DNA from: Clostridia bacterium
Lineage (GTDB): Bacteria; Bacillota_A; Clostridia; Oscillospirales; CAG-272
Assembly: GCA_017552165.1 (NCBI GenBank)
Contig: JAFZCF010000090.1
Span: forward strand, 1 to 12,717
Direction: 5' to 3'
Length of the DNA stretch: 12,717 nucleotides
Shown here in pieces: positions 6,998-12,717 of the stretch. Made by a program: the position numbers and the translations under genes. The notes under the pieces were generated by a model. It saw only the letters and a program-made list of their open reading frames with translations, did not search any database and was not told the DNA's origin. The first letter of the stretch is position 1; the number at the start of each line of letters is the position of its first letter.

Positions 6998-9178
6998 ATG
7001 ATCGTCTATGATGAAAACAAAAAGATATTCGCGCTGAACGGCGCGGGAGTCAGCTATATCTTCGGCATAAACGGCGCCGGTTATCCCGTTCACCTGTATT
7101 TCGGAGACGGCGTCCCCGATATCCCTTTTGAAGAAAACGACATTTTTAGGGATCACTTCCCTTCGTTCATCCCGTCAAACCCGGCGATAGGCGGCCACGT
7201 TTTCTCGGCTGACGGAACGCCCCTTGAGTATTCCGGCTCGTCCGTCGCCGACTTCCGCATGCCGGCCGTGTCGGTAAAGAACAAAAACGGAGACGTCGGG
7301 ACGGATTTCCGCTACGTTTCGCACAAAACGGCAAAGGGAAAACCGGAAATCGAGGGCATGCCGTCGACGTACTGTGACAGACAGGACGACTGTGAAACCC
7401 TGACCGTATTGCTGCGCGACCCGGCGACCGGCGTGTCGGCCGAGCTTTATTATACCGTTTTTGCGGATCTCCCGGTGATAGCCCGCAGGGCGGTCATAAT
7501 CAATTCCGCGGATTCCCCCGTCAGGGTCGAGAGCGCATTCAGCGCGTCGTTCTCTCTCCGCGGAGAGGACCTCGACGTGATACGGCTTTACGGCAAATAT
7601 TTTAACGAACGCAGTTTTGAGCGCGCGCCGCTTTCGCTCGGAAAGACCTCGATCGTGTCGCGCCGCGGGGCGTCGTCCCATTATATGAACCCCTTCACCG
7701 CCATCGTCGGGCGTGACGCGACCGAGGAGCACGGGGAGGCGTACGGCTTTTCCCTGCTGTGGAGCGGCAATTTCGAAATATCCGCCGAGCGTGATTTTTA
7801 CAACGACACGCGCGTAAACGTCGGCATCTGCCCGGACGGCTTTTCATATTTCCTCGAGCCTGGGGAGAGCTTTGTCACCCCCGAGGCCGTCGCGGTGTAC
7901 TCGAACGAAGGACTCGGCGGCATGTCGCGCGCATTCCACAAGCTCGTCAACAGGCACGTCGTTCGCGGCGAATGGAGAGACAGAAAGCGTCCGCTTCTCA
8001 TAAACTCCTGGGAGGCCGCGTATATGGACATCAACGCGGAAAAGCTTCTCGGTTTCGCATCGGAGGCGAAGGCGCTCGGACTTGAAATGCTCGTCATGGA
8101 CGACGGATGGTTCGGCAAAAGATTTGACGACAGATCGTCGCTCGGCGACTGGTACGTCAACGAAACGAAATTCCCCGGCGGGCTCGGAGAGCTTGTCGAC
8201 GGAGTCAAAAAGCTCGGGCTGAAGTTCGGCATCTGGTTCGAGCCGGAAATGATATCGCCCGATTCGGATCTTTACCGCGCCCATCCCGACTGGTGCGTTC
8301 ATCTGCCGGAGCGCGAGAGGTCGGTCGGCCGTTATCAGTACGTTCTCGACGTATCGAGAAAGGACGTACGTGACAACGTCTTCTCACAGATGGAAAAGAT
8401 CCTCTCGGAATACGATATAGACTATCTCAAATGGGACTTCAACCGCAACGTCACGGAGCCGGGCAGCGCCCTGCTCCCGCCGGAAAGGTCATGCGAGTTT
8501 TCATACCGCTTCGTGCTCGGCACGTACGATCTCCTCGACAGACTGACGAAAAGATTCCCCGGGCTGCTCATCGAAAGCTGCTCCGGAGGCGGCGGGAGAT
8601 TTGACCTCGGCATGATGTATTACGCGCCGCAGGCGTGGTGTTCCGACAACACCTCGGCGCTCGACAGGATCCCGATACAGTTCGGCACTTCCCTGTGCTA
8701 TCCCGCGTCGACGATGGGCGCGCACGTTTCGGCGAACAAGTCGACCGGCTACGACACAAAGGGCGTCGTCGCGATGTGGGGATCGTTCGGCTATGAGCTC
8801 GACCCCGGAAAGCTGACCGATAAGGAAAAAGAGACCGTCAGACGACAGGTGGCGGAATATCACGACACGTACGATCTCATACACAAAGGCGACCTCTACC
8901 GGCTCGTCTGCCCGTGGGACGGGAAGGCGTACGTCGCGTGGGAGTTCGTCTCGGAAGAAAAAGACCGGGCGCTCGTCAGCGTGGTGAACACGGCGGAGAA
9001 CGTCTGCCGCGCACGGTTTATTAGACCGGGAGGGCTCGACCCCGACAGATATTATCTGCTCAAGGGGACGGAAAGGACTTTCTCCGGGAAATTCCTCATG
9101 TCGGCGGGAATAAACGTCTCCGACCGACCGCCTCATTCGGGAGAATCGTTCACCCTGAGTCTCAAAGCTGTCCGGTAA
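6998..9178 (+). CDS. GH36 alpha-galactosidase
   Basis: A 726-residue protein, the normal size for bacterial GH36 alpha-galactosidases, which hydrolyse terminal alpha-1,6-galactose from melibiose, raffinose or galactomannan oligomers. There is no signal peptide, so it is cytoplasmic. The first ~320 residues are the beta-sandwich domain. The barrel shows NSWEAAYMDINAEKLLGFAS, MLVMDDGWFGKRFDD, LGDWYVNETKFPGGL, GIWFEPEMISPDSDLY, YLKWDFNRN with nucleophile D480, ESCSGGGGRFDLGMM, and WCSDNTSALDR with acid/base D550. The 70-residue spacing between the two catalytic Asp agrees with characterised GH36 enzymes. A weak GAGAGG precedes the ATG. It follows the (alpha/alpha)6 glycosidase by 90 bp across a hairpin and no clear promoter is visible, so it is probably expressed by read-through from the locus promoter. 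All expected catalytic motifs are intact. Confidence 0.95.
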   Translation: MIVYDENKKIFALNGAGVSYIFGINGAGYPVHLYFGDGVPDIPFEENDIFRDHFPSFIPSNPAIGGHVFSADGTPLEYSGSSVADFRMPAVSVKNKNGDVGTDFRYVSHKTAKGKPEIEGMPSTYCDRQDDCETLTVLLRDPATGVSAELYYTVFADLPVIARRAVIINSADSPVRVESAFSASFSLRGEDLDVIRLYGKYFNERSFERAPLSLGKTSIVSRRGASSHYMNPFTAIVGRDATEEHGEAYGFSLLWSGNFEISAERDFYNDTRVNVGICPDGFSYFLEPGESFVTPEAVAVYSNEGLGGMSRAFHKLVNRHVVRGEWRDRKRPLLINSWEAAYMDINAEKLLGFASEAKALGLEMLVMDDGWFGKRFDDRSSLGDWYVNETKFPGGLGELVDGVKKLGLKFGIWFEPEMISPDSDLYRAHPDWCVHLPERERSVGRYQYVLDVSRKDVRDNVFSQMEKILSEYDIDYLKWDFNRNVTEPGSALLPPERSCEFSYRFVLGTYDLLDRLTKRFPGLLIESCSGGGGRFDLGMMYYAPQAWCSDNTSALDRIPIQFGTSLCYPASTMGAHVSANKSTGYDTKGVVAMWGSFGYELDPGKLTDKEKETVRRQVAEYHDTYDLIHKGDLYRLVCPWDGKAYVAWEFVSEEKDRALVSVVNTAENVCRARFIRPGGLDPDRYYLLKGTERTFSGKFLMSAGINVSDRPPHSGESFTLSLKAVR

Positions 9179-9199
9179 TAAAGGCGCAAACGCTTTCAC

Positions 9200-9223
9200 G
9201 GGAGGGCCCCGCCCTCCCTTTTT
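9200..9223 (+). terminator. Rho-independent terminator after the alpha-galactosidase
   Basis: GGGAGGGC (9200-9207) and GCCCTCCC (9211-9218) form an 8-bp perfect stem with a 3-nt loop and a T5 tail (9219-9223), 21 bp after the alpha-galactosidase stop. It closes the carbohydrate locus before the tyrA promoter. Confidence 0.9.
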
Positions 9224-9246
9224 CCGTGACGCCGGCTTCGGTACAC

Positions 9247-9275
9247 TTGAAAAAAAGCGCGGAATATGATATAAT
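9247..9275 (+). promoter_or_regulatory. Strong extended -10 promoter of tyrA-aroF
   Basis: TTGAAA (9247-9252), 17-nt spacing and TATAAT (9270-9275) with TG at 9267-9268, i.e. a near-consensus promoter with extended -10. Transcription would start near 9282, about 20 nt before the ATG, leaving no room for a leader-peptide attenuator. Confidence 0.85.
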
Positions 9276-9302
9276 ATCCGCTCACGAAAGACGGTGGAAA
9301 AA

Positions 9303-10187
9303 ATGACCGAATCACTTGACAGAAATATCGAAATACTGCTGATAGGCGTGGGGCTTATCGGCGGGAGCTACGCCAAAGGGCTGAAAAAAGCCGGATTCAA
9401 AAACGTCTCGGCAATAGTCAGGCGCCGCGAAACAGCTGACTATCTCCTGAAAGAGGATCTCGTCAGAGAGGCATATCTCACGGTCGACGCGGACGCTGTC
9501 GGAAAGGCGCGTCTCGTCGTCCTCGGGCTGTACCCCGACGCGATGCTCGGTTGGCTCGGGGAGTACGGCCGGCTGTTTGCCCCCGAGACCGTCGTGACCG
9601 ACGTGAGCGGGGTAAAAACGCCCGTCGTCAGGAAGGCGCAGGCCCTCATGCCGGACGGGGTTGAGTTCATATCCGCGCACCCGATGGCGGGGCGCGAGCT
9701 CAGCGGCGCGGAAAACTCCGACGAAACGATCTTTTACGGCGCTAACTACATCGTGGTCCCGACGGAAAACAACTCGGAATACGGCGTTGCTGTCTGCCGC
9801 GCGCTCGGAAACGCGCTTGGATTTGCCCGCATAACCGAGCTTTCCCCCGAAAAGCACGACGAAATGATCGGCTATCTGTCACAGCTCACCCACTGTATCG
9901 CCGTGTGCCTCATGACCTGCCGCGAGACGGATCACCTCATCGACTACACGGGAGACTCTTTCCGCGATCTCACGCGCATCGCGAGGATAAACGACGTCAT
10001 GTGGAGCGAGCTTTTCATGCTCAACCGCGCGGAGCTGCTCAGGCAGATCGATTTGTTCCTGTCGGAGCTTTCGGAGTTCAGGAATCTGCTCGCCGACGGA
10101 GATACCGAAAAAATGAGAGAAAAAATGCGCCTTTCAACAGAACGGCGCGGCAAATTCGACAAAAGCAACGTAAGGAAAGAGGAATAA
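9303..10187 (+). CDS. tyrA: Prephenate dehydrogenase
   Basis: A 294-residue protein making 4-hydroxyphenylpyruvate from prephenate, the first step of the tyrosine branch. The Rossmann motif is GVGLIGG (15-21). SAHPMAGRELSGAEN (His126) and YLSQLTHCIAVCLM (His197) match the TyrA catalytic His positions, and VVTDVSGVKTPV is a conserved TyrA segment. After beta-2 the sequence is AIVRRRETAD (R40-R42), not the Asp expected for NAD, which hints at NADP preference. It has no ACT domain, so it is a short, single-function TyrA. The ATG at 9303 is preferred over the GTG at 9294 because GGTGG (9293-9297) is 5 nt upstream and the predicted transcription start leaves only about 12 nt for the GTG. The stop is 2 nt before aroF, so the two are a co-transcribed pair. 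Confidence 0.92.
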   Translation: MTESLDRNIEILLIGVGLIGGSYAKGLKKAGFKNVSAIVRRRETADYLLKEDLVREAYLTVDADAVGKARLVVLGLYPDAMLGWLGEYGRLFAPETVVTDVSGVKTPVVRKAQALMPDGVEFISAHPMAGRELSGAENSDETIFYGANYIVVPTENNSEYGVAVCRALGNALGFARITELSPEKHDEMIGYLSQLTHCIAVCLMTCRETDHLIDYTGDSFRDLTRIARINDVMWSELFMLNRAELLRQIDLFLSELSEFRNLLADGDTEKMREKMRLSTERRGKFDKSNVRKEE

Positions 10188-10189
10188 CG

Positions 10190-11224
10190 ATGGATATGAT
10201 TTTTGAGCGCAAGCTCGCCGTTCCGGCCGAAGTCAAGGAAATGTACCCGCTCACGGCCGAGCTCGCGGAAATTGTAAAAAAGCGCGACGCCGAGCTGAAA
10301 AGCATACTGTCCGGGAGCGAAGACCGGCTGATCCTCGTCATCGGTCCCTGCTCCGCCGACCGCGAGGACAGCGTGATCGATTACATAACCCGTCTCCGCG
10401 GCCTGCAGGAGAAGGTGTCCGACAAAATATTCATCATACCCCGGATATACACTAACAAGCCGAGAACGACGGGCGACGGCTACAAGGGCATGCTCCACCA
10501 ACCCGACCCGAACGAAAAACCGGATATGTTCAAGGGGATCGTAGCGATAAGGGAGCTCCACATGCGCGCGCTCCGCGAGACGGGCTTTTCCTGCGCCGAC
10601 GAGATGCTTTATCCCGAAAACCACAAATATCTCGACGATATGCTCTGCTACGTCGCAGTCGGCGCGAGATCCGTCGAAAATCAGCAGCACCGCCTGACGG
10701 CGAGCGGGGTCGGCATCCCCGTCGGGATGAAAAACCCGACGAGCGGCGACCTTTCGATAATGATGAACGCAATCACGGCGGCCCAGCACAAACACACATT
10801 CATATACCGCGGGTGGGAGGTGCATTCAAACGGCAACCCGTATTCCCACGCGATACTCCGCGGATACGTGAACAAGCACGGCCAGACCATGCCCAACTAT
10901 CATTACGAGGATCTCATGTTCCTCTGCGATCTCTACGCAAAGCGCGAAGACCTCACCAATCCGGCTGTGCTCATAGATACGAACCACTCGAACTCCGGCA
11001 AGCAGTTCGCCGCCCAGCCGCGCATAGCCAAGGAGGTCATGCACAGCAGGATCGAATCTCCCGACCTGAAAAAGCTCATAAAGGGCTTTATGATAGAAAG
11101 CTACATCGAGGACGACTGTCAGAAGATAGGCGACGGGGTTTACGGCAAATCGATCACCGATCCCTGCCTCGGGTGGGAGAAGACCGAGCGCCTTATCCTG
11201 GACCTCGCCGAGCTTTGCCGCTGA
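10190..11224 (+). CDS. aroF: 3-Deoxy-7-phosphoheptulonate synthase (DAHP synthase, class I-alpha type)
   Basis: A 344-residue protein condensing phosphoenolpyruvate and erythrose-4-phosphate into DAHP, the first step of the shikimate pathway. Length and motifs match the AroF/G/H type I-alpha enzymes: VIGPCSADRED (Cys54 metal ligand), IPRIYTNKPRTTGDGYKGMLHQPDPNEKPD, CADEMLYPENHKYLDD, GIPVGMKNPTSGD, LIDTNHSNSGKQF (His266), FMIESYIEDD (Glu303) and SITDPCLGW (Asp324). The Cys, His, Glu and Asp form the metal site. The start at 10190 has GAGG (10179-10182) 7 nt upstream, inside the tyrA end; in-frame starts further upstream are inside tyrA and lack support. The loop between the Glu and Asp ligands is 3 residues shorter than in E. 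coli AroG (21 versus 24). Next to tyrA it probably serves tyrosine-branch flux. Confidence 0.96.
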   Translation: MDMIFERKLAVPAEVKEMYPLTAELAEIVKKRDAELKSILSGSEDRLILVIGPCSADREDSVIDYITRLRGLQEKVSDKIFIIPRIYTNKPRTTGDGYKGMLHQPDPNEKPDMFKGIVAIRELHMRALRETGFSCADEMLYPENHKYLDDMLCYVAVGARSVENQQHRLTASGVGIPVGMKNPTSGDLSIMMNAITAAQHKHTFIYRGWEVHSNGNPYSHAILRGYVNKHGQTMPNYHYEDLMFLCDLYAKREDLTNPAVLIDTNHSNSGKQFAAQPRIAKEVMHSRIESPDLKKLIKGFMIESYIEDDCQKIGDGVYGKSITDPCLGWEKTERLILDLAELCR

Positions 11225-11235
11225 AAAAACAAAAA

Positions 11236-11263
11236 AATGAAAAAAACGTTGATTTTTTTCATT
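11236..11263. repeat. AT-rich perfect inverted repeat after aroF
   Basis: AATGAAAAAAA (11236-11246) and TTTTTTTCATT (11253-11263) are exact reverse complements with a 6-nt loop, 12 bp after the aroF stop. It could be a weak terminator of tyrA-aroF. Its loop and right arm also contain the -35 of the aldolase promoter. Confidence 0.6.
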
Positions 11264-11277
11264 ATCGGGAGTATAAT
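11249..11277 (+). promoter_or_regulatory. Sigma-A-like promoter of the aldolase gene
   Basis: TTGATT (11249-11254), 17-nt spacing and TATAAT (11272-11277), preceded by an AG, not TG. The aldolase ATG is 38 nt after the -10 with a strong GGAGGG in between, so the aldolase is its own unit. Confidence 0.75.
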
Positions 11278-11315
11278 AATACAGTAAATAATTTTCCGTA
11301 ACGGAGGGTACTTAA

Positions 11316-12281
11316 ATGGCACTTGTTACCACCACCGAAATGTTCCGCAAAGCCTACGAGGGCGGATATGCGATCGGCGCTTTCAACATCAACAACATGG
11401 AAATAATCCAGGCGATAACCGAGGCGGCTCACGACACACAGTCTCCCGTTATCCTTCAGGTATCTGCCGGAGCAAGAAAATATGCAAAACACGCGTATCT
11501 TATGGCTCTTGCCAAGGCGGCGATAGAGGACAGCGGGGTCGATCTCGCGCTTCACCTCGATCACGGAGCCGATTTCGATATCTGCAAATCCTGCATTGAC
11601 GGGGGCTTCACCTCGGTCATGATCGACGGTTCTCACCACAGCTTCGAGGATAATATCGCCGTTACGAAAAAAGTCGTCGAATACGCTCACGCGCACGGCG
11701 TAGTCGTTGAAGGCGAGCTCGGACGCCTCGCCGGCATAGAGGACGACGTAAAGGTCTCCGCCGAGGATTCGTCGTACACCCGTCCCGAGGAGGTCGAGGA
11801 GTTCGTCACGCGCACCGGCGTTGACTCGCTCGCGATAGCCATCGGAACGTCCCACGGCGCTTACAAATTCAAACCCGAACAGTGCAAGCGCAACGAGGAG
11901 GGCGTTCTCGTTCCGCCTCCGCTCCGCTTTGACATTCTCGAAGAGGTCGCAAGGCGCCTGCCCGGTTTCCCGATCGTTCTCCACGGCGCGTCCTCCGTTC
12001 CTCAGCAGTTCGTCAAGGAGATCAACTCGCTCGGAGGCGAGCTCCCGGACGCAGTCGGCATCCCGGAGGATCAGCTCCGTCAGGCGGCCCGCATGGCGGT
12101 CTGCAAGATCAACATCGACTCTGATATACGTCTCGCGATGACAGCCGGTATCCGCCGCGTTCTGAGCGGAAATCCCGCCGCGTTCGACCCGCGCGAGTAT
12201 CTCAAGGTCGGCCGCGAAGAGGTCAAGAAGATGGTCGCCCACAAGATCGTCAACGTCCTCGGCTCCAACAACACTCTCTGA
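11316..12281 (+). CDS. fba: Class II fructose-1,6-bisphosphate aldolase
   Basis: A 321-residue zinc aldolase cleaving fructose-1,6-bisphosphate into dihydroxyacetone phosphate and glyceraldehyde-3-phosphate (glycolysis, gluconeogenesis), cytoplasmic. The motifs are FNINNMEIIQAI (23-34), LALHLDHGADF with catalytic D82 and zinc ligand H83, MIDGSHHSFEDNI (102-114), VVEGELGRLAGIED with E132/E134, AIGTSHGAYKF with H180, IVLHGASSVP with H223 and KINIDSDIR in the C-terminal part. All expected metal ligands are present. It is closest to the long-form class II type seen in Clostridia. Tagatose-bisphosphate aldolase (GatY/KbaY) is related, but nothing nearby favours it except the alpha-galactosidase. 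GGAGGG (11303-11308) sits 7 nt before the ATG. Confidence 0.95.
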   Translation: MALVTTTEMFRKAYEGGYAIGAFNINNMEIIQAITEAAHDTQSPVILQVSAGARKYAKHAYLMALAKAAIEDSGVDLALHLDHGADFDICKSCIDGGFTSVMIDGSHHSFEDNIAVTKKVVEYAHAHGVVVEGELGRLAGIEDDVKVSAEDSSYTRPEEVEEFVTRTGVDSLAIAIGTSHGAYKFKPEQCKRNEEGVLVPPPLRFDILEEVARRLPGFPIVLHGASSVPQQFVKEINSLGGELPDAVGIPEDQLRQAARMAVCKINIDSDIRLAMTAGIRRVLSGNPAAFDPREYLKVGREEVKKMVAHKIVNVLGSNNTL

Positions 12282-12324
12282 AAAAAAACGGATTGCCGGG
12301 CAGCGCGCGCTGCCCGGTAATTTT
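12281..12324. terminator. Bidirectional terminator between fba and the convergent gene
   Basis: A 13-bp stem with one G-U pair (12292-12304 with 12309-12321) and a GCGC loop. On the plus strand it is followed by TTTTGTATTT; on the minus strand by TCCG and then eight Ts (complement of 12281-12288). It therefore serves fba on one strand and the convergent minus-strand gene on the other. Confidence 0.88.
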
Positions 12325-12328
12325 GTAT

Positions 12329-12717
12329 TTAAGCTGAGGCCGACGAGTCGGCGCCGTCGGGAGGAACGGTCTCCTCCGGTACGGTGGTTTCGGTCGCTTC
12401 GGTCAATTCTCCGCCGCCTTCGGTGTCGGAAACCGGCGCCGTCGTTTCCTCAGAGAGGATACTGCTCTCTATATCGGTGACCGTGGCGGGCGTATCGTCG
12501 CTCGTTACCGGCGGGTCGGTGAAGGTATCATTGACGCTTTCGGTAGAAGGAGCGGGATCGGTGATCTCCCCGGTCGCCGAGGTTTCGGGAATTTTCGTCG
12601 TTTCCGGCGCGGGGGTCGTCACCTTTTTGGTGGTCGCCGCCGGGATCGAATGGTTCTCGTCGAGCGGGAGCTGGTTTTTAAGATCGTTTCTTATCTTCAC
12701 GAGGTCGGGAAGGATTA
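12329..12717 (-). CDS. C-terminal fragment of a protein with a Ser/Thr/Pro/Glu-rich tail (5' end off window)
   Basis: The frame is open to the right edge and ends with TAA at 12329-12331, so only the last ~128 residues are visible. In-frame residues reach the edge (ILPDLVKIRNDLKNQLP...), so the GTG at 12698-12700 is not a convincing start and the real start lies outside. The visible part begins with a short charged helix-like segment, after which about 100 residues are dominated by Thr, Ser, Pro, Glu and Asp, with repeated TT, ET and PP units. Such low-complexity tails are typical of extracellular linkers and cell-surface proteins. No transmembrane helix, LPxTG motif or catalytic domain is visible. 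I do not recognise the family. It converges on fba and shares the bidirectional terminator. Confidence 0.7.
   Translation of the reverse strand, partial: ILPDLVKIRNDLKNQLPLDENHSIPAATTKKVTTPAPETTKIPETSATGEITDPAPSTESVNDTFTDPPVTSDDTPATVTDIESSILSEETTAPVSDTEGGGELTEATETTVPEETVPPDGADSSASA

Noticed and set aside
9185..9198. Catabolite-responsive element-like sequence CGCAAACGCTTTCA
   Set aside because: Matches the cre consensus at most positions, but lies between a stop codon and a terminator, not at a promoter; probably chance.
9905..10189. Upstream extension of aroF inside tyrA
   Set aside because: Arg/His-rich sequence unlike DAHP synthase; the start at 10190 has a good ribosome binding site and the family's normal length.
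9944..10825. 293-residue minus-strand open frame opposite tyrA-aroF
   Set aside because: Antisense shadow of conserved enzymes; the sequence lacks recognisable domains.
11262..12242. 326-residue minus-strand open frame opposite fba
   Set aside because: Antisense shadow in a GC-rich gene; the complete class II aldolase on the plus strand explains the region.
12665..12717. Dockerin-like helix (DLVKIRNDL) at the right edge
   Set aside because: The preceding calcium-binding DxNxDG repeats would lie outside the window and cannot be seen; too short to support.

Overview
The window looks like chromosomal DNA of an anaerobic Clostridia-type Firmicute, probably an uncultured gut or rumen Oscillospirales/Christensenellales-like lineage. 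The reasons are strong GGAGG ribosome binding sites, sigma-A-like TTGAAA-17-TATAAT promoters, Firmicute-style lipoproteins, a class II aldolase and fairly high GC. The lineage is inferred from style only. I see no tRNA, rRNA, CRISPR array, insertion sequence or phage module.

Left part (1-2078): two minus-strand genes. A lipoprotein with a pectate-lyase-3-like beta-helix runs off the left edge and has its own promoter, which is overlapped by a 29-bp dyad. An AraC-family regulator precedes it and ends in a clear terminator.

Middle part (2079-9223): a plus-strand carbohydrate locus divergent from araC. It encodes a Gfo/Idh/MocA oxidoreductase (frameshifted near its 3' end), a second atypical Gfo/Idh/MocA-like protein without the usual GxGxxG, an ABC-type solute-binding lipoprotein, an (alpha/alpha)6 glycoside hydrolase overlapping the lipoprotein gene by ATGA, and, after a hairpin, a GH36 alpha-galactosidase. 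No permease or ATPase gene is present. The likely logic is that AraC senses a ligand and switches on capture, cleavage and redox processing of a galactose-containing or modified glycoside. The substrate cannot be read from the sequence.

Right part (9241-12717): housekeeping genes. A tyrA-aroF pair (prephenate dehydrogenase and DAHP synthase, 2-nt spacing) has an excellent extended -10 promoter. A class II fructose-bisphosphate aldolase has its own promoter, whose -35 lies in an AT-rich inverted repeat. A strong bidirectional terminator separates it from the convergent 3' end of a minus-strand gene encoding a Ser/Thr/Pro/Glu-rich tail, cut by the right edge.

The best candidates for something unusual are the oxidoreductase pair plus orphan binding protein plus two glycosidases, the frameshift, and the divergent catalytic region of the (alpha/alpha)6 hydrolase.
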